Below are positions 7,740 to 16,578 of a DNA stretch of 48,939 nt, piece by piece. Location: NCBI GenBank assembly GCA_021371965.1, contig JAJFVE010000112.1:1-48939 (forward strand). The letters are read 5' to 3'. How positions within the stretch are numbered: the stretch's first letter is position 1; each line of letters starts with the position of its first letter. This DNA comes from Planctomycetaceae bacterium. Lineage in GTDB: Bacteria; Planctomycetota; Phycisphaerae; SM23-33. Both the position numbers and the translations under genes were made by a program. The notes beneath the pieces are model-generated. The model was not told the DNA's origin, made no database searches, and saw only the letters and a program-made list of their open reading frames with translations.

Positions 7740-8306
7740 GTGTCGAACAGCACGTCCAACAGCGTTTCGCCTCCGCCCCTTACGGTCGGCGTTCGTGTCC
7801 CGTCGACGCAGCCGGTCTGGCCGATGGTCATCGGGATCATTTCGATCGTCTGGGGCGCCGTAGGAGTGATGGGGTCTATTGCCGCGGCGTTCACCGGGCA
7901 GATTTCGCAAAACGGCGGCTCGGACGAACAGGACCTGTTTGAATACATGCCCGCCTGGTGGGGCAACTGGGTGTTTGTGGCCAGCATCGTGTCGGTTGCT
8001 ATGTGTGCGATGCTGGTGGTCGGTGGGATCCTGCTCGTCAAGCGTCGTCGCCACTCACGGGGGATCCACCTGCTCTATGCGTACCTTGACATTCTGACCA
8101 CCGTCGCCGGCACGGTTGTGCAGCTTGTGCTGGCAGACTATTCCTCCATGACGGCCCTGCTTCGCTTGGGGCACATCGCCGGCATGGCCGCCGGGGCCGC
8201 CTCCCTGACGTATCCCGTATTCCTGCTGGTCTGGTTCTGCCGCCGCAAGATTAAAAAAGACCTGAAGGCCATGCGGGAGGCCACGCCAGCCACAACCGGG
8301 AATTGA
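7740..8306 (+). CDS. Paralogue of the preceding four-helix membrane protein
   Basis: A 188-residue protein starting at GTG 7740, where GGAG stands 5 bases upstream, the same arrangement as in the preceding gene. An upstream in-frame opening exists but runs through the neighbouring gene in another frame. It has a Ser/Pro-rich start, four predicted membrane helices and a basic end (RRKIKKDLKAMRE). The helix 1 sequence QPVWPMVIGIIS matches the neighbour. The spacing is 26 bases, so the pair looks like a tandem duplication in one operon. The function is unknown. Confidence 0.72.
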   Translation: MSNSTSNSVSPPPLTVGVRVPSTQPVWPMVIGIISIVWGAVGVMGSIAAAFTGQISQNGGSDEQDLFEYMPAWWGNWVFVASIVSVAMCAMLVVGGILLVKRRRHSRGIHLLYAYLDILTTVAGTVVQLVLADYSSMTALLRLGHIAGMAAGAASLTYPVFLLVWFCRRKIKKDLKAMREATPATTGN

Positions 8307-8308
8307 GC

Positions 8309-8325
8309 GAGCCTCTTGGAGGCTC
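8309..8325. repeat. Perfect small hairpin GAGCCTC-TTG-GAGGCTC
   Basis: A seven-base perfect stem with a 3-base loop sits two bases after the stop codon of the membrane-protein pair. It is followed by mixed rather than T-rich sequence. It lies between convergent genes and could help stop transcription or protect the mRNA end. Confidence 0.45.
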
Positions 8326-8376
8326 AGAGCAACCAGTCTTCCCCAATTCCCTGTTCCCGACTTCCGGTTCCCTCTT

Positions 8377-11300
8377 CTACAGATGTTCGCGGAGGAAATC
8401 GCCGGTGTAGGAGCCGGGCGTCTGGGCGACTTGCTCTGGCGTGCCGGCGGCGACCACGCGGCCGCCGGCGTCGCCGCCTTCAGGGCCCATGTCCACGATC
8501 CAGTCGGCGCACTTGATCACATCGAGATTGTGCTCGATCACGATGACCGTGTTGCCCATGTCGGCCAGGCGGTTGAGCACGTTGAGCAGGTTGTGGATGT
8601 CGGCGAAATGCAGGCCCGTCGTCGGCTCGTCCAGCACGTACAGCGTGTGCCCGGTGGCGCTCTTGCCCAGCTCGGCGGCCAGCTTCACGCGCTGCGCCTC
8701 GCCGCCGGAGAGGGTGGTCGAACTCTGCCCCAGCTCGACGTAGCTGAGGCCAACGTCGTTGATGGCCTTGAGGAGCTGCTTGATCTTGGGGAAGTTGTCG
8801 AAGAAGCCCAGCGCCTCCTCGACGCGCATGGCCAGCACGTCGGCGATGTTCTTGCCCTTGTAGCGCACCTCGAGGGTCTCGCGGTTGTACCGCGTGCCCT
8901 TGCACTCGGCGCAGGTCACGTACACGTCGGGCAGAAAGTGCATCTCGATGCGCTTGGTGCCCTGGCCCTGGCAGGCCTCGCAGCGCCCGCCCTTGACGTT
9001 GAAGCTGAAGCGCCCGGGCTTGTACCCGCGAATCTTGGCCTCGCGCGTCTTGGTGAAGAGCTGGCGGATCAAGTCGAACAGGCCGGTGTACGTCGCCGGG
9101 TTGCTGCGGGGCGTGCGGCCGATGGGCGACTGGTCGATCTCGATCACCTTGTCGACCTTGCCGGTGCCCAGGATCTTGTCGTACGCGCCGGGCCTTTCGC
9201 CGCTGGCCGACAGCTTCCGGCGAAGCGCCCGCAGCAGCGTCAGGTTCACCAGCGTGCTCTTGCCGCTGCCCGAGACGCCCGTGACGCACACGATCCCGCC
9301 CAGGGGCAGTTGCACGTCAATATTCTTAAGATTGTTCTCGCGACAGCCGCGCAGCTCAAGGCACCGCTGCACCGAAACGTCGCGCCGCTTGACGGGGATG
9401 TCGATCTTCAGCCGCCGCGAGAGATATCGCCCCGTGATCGAGCTTTCGCAGCGGCACACTTCGTCCACCGGGCCCTGCGCGACGACGCGCCCACCGTGGC
9501 GGCCGGCGGCTGGGCCGATGTCGATCAGCCAGTCGGCGCTGCGCATCGTCTCTTCGTCGTGCTCGACGACCAGCACCGAGTTGCCCATGTCGCGCAAGTG
9601 CTTGAGCGTGCGGATGAGCCGCTGGTTGTCGCGCTGGTGCAGGCCGATCGTCGGCTCGTCCAGCACGTAGCAGACGCCCACCAGCCCGCTGCCGACCTGC
9701 GTGGCCAGGCGGATGCGCTGCGCCTCGCCGCCTGAAAGCGTCGCGGCCGTGCGATCGAGCGTGATGTACTGCAGGCCCACGTCCGACAGGAATCGCAGGC
9801 GGTGGTCGATCTCGCGCAGGATCGGCTTGGCGATGGCCGTGCCTTCCTCGTTGAGCTCGAGGCCCTCGAAGTACTCCATCGCCGCGGCGATGCTCATGTG
9901 CGTGATTTCGTGGATATTCTTGCCGCCGACCGTCACCGCCAGCGACGCCGGGCGCAGGCGCGCCCCGTGGCAGGCGCGGCAGGGCTGCTCGGAGAGGTAT
10001 GAGTGCATGCGGGCCTTGACGAACTCGCTGTCGGTCGTCTCCCAGCGCCGGGTGAGGTTGGGCACCACGCCCTCGAAATTGTCGCCGTCGCCGTGGAGCA
10101 GCTTCTTCTGGATGGCCGGGGGCAGATCCTTGAACGCCGTCGTGCCGGCCACGCCGTAGCGGCTGCAGAACTTGCGCAGCATGCGGTTGTAGTAGATGTT
10201 CATCCGCTTGCCGCTATGCCGCCAGGCGTCGATGGCGCCCTCAGAAAGCGGTTTGGTCGGATCGGGCACGATCAGGTCCACATCGAACTCGAGGATTGTG
10301 CCCAGGCCGTCGCATGACTCGCACGCCCCGTAAGGCGAGTTGAAGCTGAACATCCGCGGCGAGAGCTCCGCCAGCGAGGCCTCGGGGTGCTTGGGGCAGG
10401 CATACGTCGCCGAGAAGAGCAGGTCGATCCACTCGTCAAATCCGTTGCCGTTGGCATGTGTCGCCGACACGCACACCGGAGATGTGCGTGGCACCCCGTC
10501 GTCCTCGGGTGCATCGCCGGGTTCGCCGGGTGCCACGCACAACTCGGTTGTGCGTGCTCCCTGGACGTCATGCGCGATCGGTTCGTGCCAGATCACGACA
10601 AGTCCGGCCGCCAGGTTCAGGGCGGTCTCGATCGAGTCGCTCATGCGGATCTGCACGCCAGGGCGCATCACGAGGCGGTCGACGACGACGTCGATGGTGT
10701 GCTTGTTGTTCTTGGCCAGCTCGGGCAGCTCCTTGAGGTCGTAAAGCGTGCCGTCGATGCGCACGCGCACGAAGCCCTCGCGCTGCACGTGTTTGAGCAG
10801 TTCGGCGTGCTGGCCCTTCTGCCCGCGAATCACCGGCGCCAGCACCATGAACCGCGTGCCCTCGGGCATGGTCATGATCGAATCGACCATCTGCGAGACG
10901 GTCTGCGAGCTGATGGGACGGTTGCAGATCCAGCAGTGCGGCTGACCGGCGCGGGCCAGCAGCAGGCGGAGGTAATCGTAAATCTCCGTCGTCGTGGCCA
11001 CCGTCGAGCGCGGGTTGGACCCGCCGGATCGCTGCTCGATGGCCACCGTCGGCGGCAGGCCTTCGATGTGGTCGACATCGGGCTTGCCGAGCTGCTCGAG
11101 GAACTGCCGCGCATACGCCGAAAGGCTCTCGACGTATTTTCGCTGCCCCTCGGCGTAGAGCGTGTCGAACGCCAGCGAGCTCTTGCCGCTGCCGGACAGG
11201 CCCGTGATCACCACCAGCTTGTCGCGCGGGATGCGAACGTCGATGTTCTGAAGGTTGTGCTGACGCGCGCCGCGGACGATGATCTCGCGACCCGCGGCCG

Positions 11301-11502
11301 CGGCGACAGCGTCACTGTAGTGCGCGGCATCCGGATCGGCCGGCGCGGCGGGCGCCTCGACCGGCGGCGGGCAGACCGGCTCGGCGGGGGCCTGCTGCGG
11401 CTGGGCTGGCGGCTGATCCACCTCGCCCGGCAGTGAAATGACGGGCTCTTCTGGCGCGGGGGCCTTGGCACGCGCTCGGGATGTCTTAAGGCTCTTACCC
11501 AT
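8377..11502 (-). CDS. uvrA: Excinuclease ABC subunit A (UvrA)
   Basis: The DNA damage-recognition ATPase of nucleotide excision repair, acting with UvrB and UvrC. The 1041-residue protein is about 100 residues longer than usual. It shows both ABC modules: Walker [10 protein letters not shown] and GVSGSGKST, signature LSGGEAQRI and LSGGEAQRV, and the second zinc site CEACQGQG...CAECKGT. Two oddities stand out. A Pro/Ala-rich extension of about 70 residues precedes the normal start ([16 protein letters not shown]). An insertion of about 40 residues, encoded by repeats at 10468-10556, lies before DEWIDLLFS. The first zinc site reads CPKH rather than CPVC. I start at ATG 11502 because a promoter-like extended -10 lies just before it, which excludes the longer frame. 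Confidence 0.95.
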   Translation of the reverse strand: MGKSLKTSRARAKAPAPEEPVISLPGEVDQPPAQPQQAPAEPVCPPPVEAPAAPADPDAAHYSDAVAAAAGREIIVRGARQHNLQNIDVRIPRDKLVVITGLSGSGKSSLAFDTLYAEGQRKYVESLSAYARQFLEQLGKPDVDHIEGLPPTVAIEQRSGGSNPRSTVATTTEIYDYLRLLLARAGQPHCWICNRPISSQTVSQMVDSIMTMPEGTRFMVLAPVIRGQKGQHAELLKHVQREGFVRVRIDGTLYDLKELPELAKNNKHTIDVVVDRLVMRPGVQIRMSDSIETALNLAAGLVVIWHEPIAHDVQGARTTELCVAPGEPGDAPEDDGVPRTSPVCVSATHANGNGFDEWIDLLFSATYACPKHPEASLAELSPRMFSFNSPYGACESCDGLGTILEFDVDLIVPDPTKPLSEGAIDAWRHSGKRMNIYYNRMLRKFCSRYGVAGTTAFKDLPPAIQKKLLHGDGDNFEGVVPNLTRRWETTDSEFVKARMHSYLSEQPCRACHGARLRPASLAVTVGGKNIHEITHMSIAAAMEYFEGLELNEEGTAIAKPILREIDHRLRFLSDVGLQYITLDRTAATLSGGEAQRIRLATQVGSGLVGVCYVLDEPTIGLHQRDNQRLIRTLKHLRDMGNSVLVVEHDEETMRSADWLIDIGPAAGRHGGRVVAQGPVDEVCRCESSITGRYLSRRLKIDIPVKRRDVSVQRCLELRGCRENNLKNIDVQLPLGGIVCVTGVSGSGKSTLVNLTLLRALRRKLSASGERPGAYDKILGTGKVDKVIEIDQSPIGRTPRSNPATYTGLFDLIRQLFTKTREAKIRGYKPGRFSFNVKGGRCEACQGQGTKRIEMHFLPDVYVTCAECKGTRYNRETLEVRYKGKNIADVLAMRVEEALGFFDNFPKIKQLLKAINDVGLSYVELGQSSTTLSGGEAQRVKLAAELGKSATGHTLYVLDEPTTGLHFADIHNLLNVLNRLADMGNTVIVIEHNLDVIKCADWIVDMGPEGGDAGGRVVAAGTPEQVAQTPGSYTGDFLREHL
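10468..10556. repeat. Two palindromes inside the uvrA reading frame
   Basis: Palindromes with CACGCAC/GTGCGTG arms occur at 10468-10490 and 10534-10556, separated by 43 bases. Both are in frame in uvrA and encode an extra stretch containing [14 protein letters not shown] and [14 protein letters not shown] relative lies between genes at 3621-3641. An intergenic repeat has apparently inserted into, or been kept in, an essential repair gene without breaking it. Confidence 0.7.
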
Positions 11503-11518
11503 GATTACAGAATCCCAC

Positions 11519-11524
11519 AGTATA
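11519..11524 (-). promoter_or_regulatory. Candidate extended -10 element of uvrA
   Basis: On the minus strand TGGTATACT gives a TGn-extended -10 with TATACT at 11524-11519. No good -35 lies at the usual distance, as is common for extended -10 promoters. Transcription would begin near 11512, about 10 bases before the uvrA ATG. The leader would then be very short, with little room for a ribosome-binding site. Confidence 0.4.
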
Positions 11525-11658
11525 CCACACGTCAACAGCAATTCCACGCCGCCTGAAGATGCTTTTGGCGATAACATCTCCAGGCCATCCGGCGGTGCGG
11601 GCGGGTTTTATATTTGGCCGCTGAGGTCGCTGGGGACGCTGAGGACGGACAAAGAAGT

Positions 11659-11762
11659 TGGGCCACAGAGACACAGAGAAAAACGAGAAGATGGTTATAA
11701 GAATACGGACATGGCGGCCTTAACTTCTCCCGGCTCTGTGAGCTCTGCGTCTCTGTGGCCCA
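11659..11762. repeat. TGGGCCACAGAGAC inverted repeat between uvrA and the GH36 gene
   Basis: Perfect 14-base arms at 11659-11672 and 11749-11762 enclose AAAAACGAGAAGA-type sequence also present at 174-190. Weaker pairing extends inward (CACAGAG against CTCTGTG). The surrounding gap 11503-11822 holds no gene; apart from the candidate uvrA promoter I see only this element and GC-rich filler. It sits upstream of two divergent genes, so a terminator role is unlikely. Confidence 0.65.
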
Positions 11763-11822
11763 TAAACCATGCGTATCTTGCAGGCGTCATCGCCCCAAAG
11801 AACGTTTGAGAAAGGATGTCCA

Positions 11823-13970
11823 ATGACTTGCCGGAGCCCCGCTTGTGCCTGTGTACTGGTGGCTGTCATTGCTGCAAGTAGTCCCGCCACTGCCGCGGAA
11901 CCAAAGAAGTTCACCCTCGGCAGCGACGATACGATCGTCACAGTCGAGGCCGCCGACGGCGTTATCGCCGTCACGAGCCTCAAGTCGGCTACCGGGCATG
12001 ATTGGCTGGGCGGGGCTGCCAGTCCGCTACCGCTGCTGGCGGCGGCTGAGGTCGATGGCAAGAGCATGCCGCTGACGTGGAAGCTCAAGAAGGCCTCGTC
12101 GCAGGACGGCCCGCCCAAGCGCGTCGAGTTCGTCTTCGAGTGCGCTTCGCCGGCGATGGAACTCATGAGCGTCTGGGAGGCGTTCCCCGGCCCCGGGCCT
12201 GTTGAGCATTTCCTGACGATCACCAATCGCGGCCCGGCGCCAGTGACGCTGACGCTGCAAAAGAGCCTGTCGCTGGACCTCCGCGCAGCCGAGGGCGCCG
12301 CCCTGGAGCACCTGTGGGTCGAGAAGGGCGCGTCGATCCCGACCCGCTTCGGCACGCACCTGAGCCCTGTGACGGCAGGCTATAGCGCAGAGTTGATCAG
12401 CGGGATCACGTGGCCGTACTCGAAGGATACCAGCCGGCCCAACGACCCGATGCCCTGGACGACGCTGCTGGACCGCAAAGGCCGCGAGGGCGTCTACATG
12501 GGCATCGACTTCTCGGGCCTGGTAAAGATCGGCCTCAAGGGCGAAAGCCCCTCGCGCGTCAAGGCCGTGCTGGGGCTGGGGCGCGATGACCAGTCCGAGG
12601 GCCAGTACCGCACGCGCGTCGCGCCGGGAGCGGCGTTCTATCCGGCGCCGGTGTTTGTCGGCTGCTACCAGGGCGACGAAGATGACGGCTCCAACCGCCT
12701 GCGGCGCTGGGTGAGCGCCCACGTCCGCCCGCCGGCGCCCGGCACGGTTTTGCCGGTGCTGGTGAACAACTCCTGGGGCAGCGGAATGGCCGTCGACGCA
12801 AAGCTCGCCCGCAGCATGATCGACCTCAGCGCCGCGGCCGGCCTGGAAATGTTCCACATCGACGCCGGCTGGTTCCGCGGCGTGGGCGACTGGAACCCCG
12901 AGGCCGGGAAATTCCCGCAGGGCCTGGGACCCATCGCCGATTACGCCCACTCCAAGAAGCTCAAGTTCGGCTTGTGGATCGCCTGGACGCAGGGCGGCGT
13001 CGCGCAGTATCCCGCCGGTGACGAAACCGCCCTGAGCGTGCATAACGAAAAGATGAAGCCCTGGTTCACCAAGGACTACTCACCCAAGTGGAAGACCAAG
13101 GCGTTCGTCGGGGCCGACGTGTGCCTGGGCGATCCGCGCGCCGTGGACTGGTGCACGCGCGAGCTTCGCCGCTGCGTGAAGGAGTACAAGCTCGACCTGC
13201 TCGAGCACGACCAGCGGATGATCGTCGACCACTGCCGCCGCGGCGACCACCTGCACACTGAGTCGCGCATCGACGTGACGTACCACGCCGCGATGGGCTA
13301 CTACAAAGTCTACGACACGCTTCGGCGGGAGAACCCCACCTTGTTGTTTGAGAACTGCGTCAACGGGGCGCAGATGCTCGACTACGGCATCCTGCGCCGC
13401 ACGCACTACACGAGCATCACCGACCACTACGACCCGCTCAACAACCGCCGGGCGCTGCACGACAGCGTGTACTACATGCCCGCCTCGATGTGCGAGTCCT
13501 ATGTCGAGAACCATCCAGGCAAGACCATCGGCAACTTCAAGTACATGCTGCGCAGCGGCATGATGGGCTGGTGTACGATCATGCTCAACATGGCCCGCTG
13601 GACGCCCGAGCAGACTGCCGTCGGGCGGCGGCAATTCGAGACCTACAAGCAGAAGCTCCGCCCGCTGATTGAGAATGCGGACCTGTTTCACATTTCGCCG
13701 CGCCCCGACGGGGCAAACTGGGACGGCCTGCAGTACTTCGACAAGCAGAGCGGCCGCGGCGCCGTCTTCGCCTTCCGCCCCAGAAGCCCCGAGACCAAGA
13801 ACGCCTTCAAGCTCAAGGGCCTCGACGCGGGAGCACAGTACGATCTCAACTACGAAGACGAGTCATCGCCCGCAACCACAATCAGCGGCAAAGACCTGAT
13901 GGAGCAGGGCCTGCCGGTGTCGCTGGGCGAAACCGACAGCTCTGAGATCATCTGGATTCAGCGCAAGTAA
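11823..13970 (+). CDS. Secreted GH36-like alpha-galactosidase (melibiase clan)
   Basis: Probably hydrolyses alpha-galactosides or a related alpha-linked sugar outside the cytoplasm. The 715-residue product starts at ATG 11823, preceded by AAAGGA, and opens with a signal peptide ending near ATAAEP. Residues about 25-300 form a beta-sandwich typical of the family's N-terminal domain. The barrel follows with MFHIDAGWFRGVGDW, then LDLLEHDQRM, whose Asp fits the nucleophile position, and later FENCVNGAQML and TSITDHYDP, whose Asp fits the acid/base position. A short C-terminal beta domain ends the protein. Substrate is uncertain because this clan also includes N-acetylgalactosaminidases. It stands alone, with no sugar transporter next to it. 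Confidence 0.82.
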   Translation: MTCRSPACACVLVAVIAASSPATAAEPKKFTLGSDDTIVTVEAADGVIAVTSLKSATGHDWLGGAASPLPLLAAAEVDGKSMPLTWKLKKASSQDGPPKRVEFVFECASPAMELMSVWEAFPGPGPVEHFLTITNRGPAPVTLTLQKSLSLDLRAAEGAALEHLWVEKGASIPTRFGTHLSPVTAGYSAELISGITWPYSKDTSRPNDPMPWTTLLDRKGREGVYMGIDFSGLVKIGLKGESPSRVKAVLGLGRDDQSEGQYRTRVAPGAAFYPAPVFVGCYQGDEDDGSNRLRRWVSAHVRPPAPGTVLPVLVNNSWGSGMAVDAKLARSMIDLSAAAGLEMFHIDAGWFRGVGDWNPEAGKFPQGLGPIADYAHSKKLKFGLWIAWTQGGVAQYPAGDETALSVHNEKMKPWFTKDYSPKWKTKAFVGADVCLGDPRAVDWCTRELRRCVKEYKLDLLEHDQRMIVDHCRRGDHLHTESRIDVTYHAAMGYYKVYDTLRRENPTLLFENCVNGAQMLDYGILRRTHYTSITDHYDPLNNRRALHDSVYYMPASMCESYVENHPGKTIGNFKYMLRSGMMGWCTIMLNMARWTPEQTAVGRRQFETYKQKLRPLIENADLFHISPRPDGANWDGLQYFDKQSGRGAVFAFRPRSPETKNAFKLKGLDAGAQYDLNYEDESSPATTISGKDLMEQGLPVSLGETDSSEIIWIQRK

Positions 13971-14029
13971 CTTCCGCGAACTCAAGGCCGTTCGTTGTTT
14001 TCGACGGACTCTCGTCTTAGAATACGTGC

Positions 14030-14815
14030 ATGGCCGGACTGGGCGTAAATATCGATCATGTGGCCACCATCCGCCAGGCGCGAAAGACCATCGAGCCTGA
14101 CCCGGTATGGGCGGCCGCCCAAGCGGAGCTCGCCGGGGCGGACTGCATCACGTTTCATCTTCGCAAGGACCGCCGGCACATCAACGACCGCGACGCGCGG
14201 CTGCTGGCGGCGAGCGTCGGCGTCAAGCTCAACATGGAGATGTCGCTGGACCCGGAGATCGTGGCCATCGCACTGGAGCTGCGCCCCGACCAGGCGACTC
14301 TCGTTCCCGAGAACCGCCAGGAACTGACCACCGAGGGCGGGCTGGACGCCGCGGCCTGCGCCAAGCGCCTGGCGGAAGTGACCAAAGCCCTGCGCGAAGC
14401 CGGCGTGCTCGTCAGCGCCTTTGTGGACCCCATCGCGCCGCAGATTCACGCCGCGGCGGCCGCCGGATGCCAGGCTATCGAACTGCACACCGGCACGTAC
14501 GCCAACGCCTGCCTGGCCTCGCCTCGCCGCGCGTCGGCGGGCGGCGCCCACGTCAGCGAGGCCACGCACGTTCACGCAGCTTCGGCGCAGGAAGCGCTGG
14601 AGCAGATCCGCGCGGGATTGCAGGAAGGCCTGGCCGCGGGGCTGATCGTCCACGGCGGGCACGGGCTGACGTATTCCAACGTCACGCCGGTGGCCGCTCT
14701 GAAAGGCTTCACCGAGTTCAACATCGGACATTCGATCATCTCGCGCGCCGTCTTTGCCGGCCTGGGCGCCGCCGTGGCGGAGATGAAACGCCTGATCGTG
14801 GCTGCGGATAGTTAA
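14030..14815 (+). CDS. pdxJ: Pyridoxine 5'-phosphate synthase
   Basis: Catalyses the last ring-closing step of DXP-dependent vitamin B6 synthesis, joining 1-deoxyxylulose 5-phosphate and 3-amino-2-oxopropyl phosphate. The 261-residue protein has the normal length and the family's start LGVNIDHVATIRQAR. HLRKDRRHINDRD, the loop with ligand-binding Arg and His residues, follows near residue 44. ELHTG and IVHGGHGLTYSNV mark later active-site strands, and FNIGHSIISRAVF closes the phosphate site. No strong ribosome-binding site is seen before the ATG. It lies 60 bases after the GH36 gene, so some read-through is possible, but no functional link is evident. Confidence 0.96.
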   Translation: MAGLGVNIDHVATIRQARKTIEPDPVWAAAQAELAGADCITFHLRKDRRHINDRDARLLAASVGVKLNMEMSLDPEIVAIALELRPDQATLVPENRQELTTEGGLDAAACAKRLAEVTKALREAGVLVSAFVDPIAPQIHAAAAAGCQAIELHTGTYANACLASPRRASAGGAHVSEATHVHAASAQEALEQIRAGLQEGLAAGLIVHGGHGLTYSNVTPVAALKGFTEFNIGHSIISRAVFAGLGAAVAEMKRLIVAADS

Positions 14816-14986
14816 GGCAGATCATGCGTTCGATGGGGGAAGATCGCGGCGGAGGCACCAAGTATTCATCGATGCTGTCTTGCAGGCGTTGATCGCCAGC
14901 GGAAGCTTCTTTCTCAACGCCGTTCAGGTGTGATACACTTCCGGCGGGCCGCGGGTGGGCGGCCGGACCCTTTAGGACTGGGCGGC

Positions 14987-15838
14987 ATGAGTGGACACTT
15001 GCCAGAACCCTTCAATCGCCATGAGGCCGCGGCGCGCGGCGCGCCCGGAGCGTCCATGCCGGCAGGACAAGGCGTATGCAGCTACTGCGGCACGGCGCTG
15101 GTGTCGGCGTTCTATTTCTGTCTGGGCTGCGGCACGCCGTACAAGAGCGTCGAGGGCGTGCTGTCGCGCCCCACCCCGCGTCCGATGACCGAGGGCATCG
15201 CCATCGCCCGCCAGGCGCCGCAAGTGTGGCCACTGTTCTGGACCTACGTCATCGTCGTCGTGGCCACGTCGGTCCTGGCGATGGTGCTGTTCGAGAACAA
15301 GCCCCTGTCGCTGTACTTTGTCAGTGCGGCGCTGACGATCACGACAGTCGTGTACGCGGTGAAGTACCACCGCTCGCTGCTGGTGCAACTGCGGCGCATC
15401 GGGTTCGACAGCGGCTGGGCGTGGCTGGCGCTGCTGGGGCTGGCGCCGCTGCTGGCGATAAACTACGCGTGGCACGAGTCGCTGTTTCGCCTGCTGCCGT
15501 CGGACTATCGCAGCGAGATGGAGTCGGTCTATCACGCCCTGCCCGGGGGCGTGATGGTGGTGGTGATGTGCATCCTGCCGGGGGTCACCGAGGAGATCGC
15601 CTTCCGCGGCCTGGTGCAGCACTGGCTGACGGTGGCCATCGGGCCTTGGCGGGCGCTGCTGCTGGCCTCGGGGCTGTTCACGGCGCTGCACTTCAGCATC
15701 GTCAGCGCCCCGTATTTGTTCCTGGCCGGGATGCTCATGGGGTGGGCTCGCCTGAAGACCGGCAGCCTCTACCCCTCGATGCTGATTCACATGCTGCACA
15801 ATTTTCTTGTTATTGAGTTCCTCTGGCCAGGCGGATAG
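14987..15838 (+). CDS. CPBP-family intramembrane protease with N-terminal zinc ribbon
   Basis: A 283-residue membrane protein. The cytoplasmic start carries CSYCG and CLGCG (Cys 31, 34, 45, 48), a small zinc ribbon. About six hydrophobic helices follow. The CPBP (Abi/Rce1) signature is intact: VTEEIAFRG near residue 201, HFSIV near 235 and HMLHN near 268 supply the Glu-Glu, Arg and His residues of the metalloprotease site. Members mature prenylated peptides or bacteriocins, or act in signalling; the role here is unknown. I prefer ATG 14987 to an earlier ATG at 14930 because that would add a segment with no family match. Confidence 0.85.
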   Translation: MSGHLPEPFNRHEAAARGAPGASMPAGQGVCSYCGTALVSAFYFCLGCGTPYKSVEGVLSRPTPRPMTEGIAIARQAPQVWPLFWTYVIVVVATSVLAMVLFENKPLSLYFVSAALTITTVVYAVKYHRSLLVQLRRIGFDSGWAWLALLGLAPLLAINYAWHESLFRLLPSDYRSEMESVYHALPGGVMVVVMCILPGVTEEIAFRGLVQHWLTVAIGPWRALLLASGLFTALHFSIVSAPYLFLAGMLMGWARLKTGSLYPSMLIHMLHNFLVIEFLWPGG

Positions 15839-15912
15839 ATTGTCTGCTTGCCGTCAGAAAAGGGCGTCATCATTTTAATCATGGGCTGTCAAGACAGAGA
15901 GGAGGCGGCGCG

Positions 15913-16578
15913 GTGGAAGGCCTAGTGATTCAATTAGTGATAGCGGCAATCTGTGGGACCATTGCCGGGGCGATCGCATCGAGCAAGGGGCGCAGCGTCG
16001 GCGGCTGGTTCGCCGGCGGATTCTTCCTGGGACTTATCGGCATCGTGATTGTGGCCTGCCTGGCCAACCTCAAGGAGCAGGCCCAGCAGCAGGAGTTCGC
16101 CGAGAACGAGCGGCGTCGCCTGCGCGAGCAACTGCGCCAGGAGCGCATCAAGACCGAGACGTTCCGCCGCCATGCCGCGGCCCGCCTGGACGCTCATGAC
16201 CAGCTCGCCGGCGTGGACACGCGCCAGTTGGGGCTGCCCGCGCCCTCGGCCATGCCCCAGCTTACCGACGATCCGCTGGGGGCGCTGCTTGGGCAAACCG
16301 ACGCGCCTAAACCCGGCGCGGTGGTCCCCTCGCAGCAGGGTCGCGCAACCCCCGTCGTTCATCGCTCGACCGCCACGCCCGTCCCGCCCGAGGCCGAGCC
16401 GGCCATCTGGTTCTACGTCCGCAACGGGCAGTCGCAGGGACCACTGGCGGCTGCGCATATTTCCGCCCTCATTCGCAGGGGCGCCATCGGGCCGCGGACG
16501 CTGCTCTGGGCCGAGGGTTTCCCCGACTGGACGGCCGCCCAGTCCGTCGTCGGCTTTGCCGAGGAGTTCTCTGAATGA
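15913..16578 (+). CDS. Membrane protein with C-terminal GYF_2 domain
   Basis: A 221-residue protein starting at GTG 15913, with GAGGAGG about 9 bases before it. Residues 1-50 hold two hydrophobic segments separated by SSKGRSVGGWFAGG. Residues 53-90 are a charged coiled coil (LKEQAQQQEFAENERRRLREQ). A disordered linker follows. Residues about 165-212 match the GYF_2 (DUF4339) fold: WFYVRNGQSQGPL, then ALIRRGAIGPRTLLWAEGFPDW. Such domains are thought to bind proline-rich peptides. The gene overlaps the next by four bases (ATGA), so the two are translationally coupled and probably act together at the membrane. Confidence 0.8.
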   Translation: MEGLVIQLVIAAICGTIAGAIASSKGRSVGGWFAGGFFLGLIGIVIVACLANLKEQAQQQEFAENERRRLREQLRQERIKTETFRRHAAARLDAHDQLAGVDTRQLGLPAPSAMPQLTDDPLGALLGQTDAPKPGAVVPSQQGRATPVVHRSTATPVPPEAEPAIWFYVRNGQSQGPLAAAHISALIRRGAIGPRTLLWAEGFPDWTAAQSVVGFAEEFSE

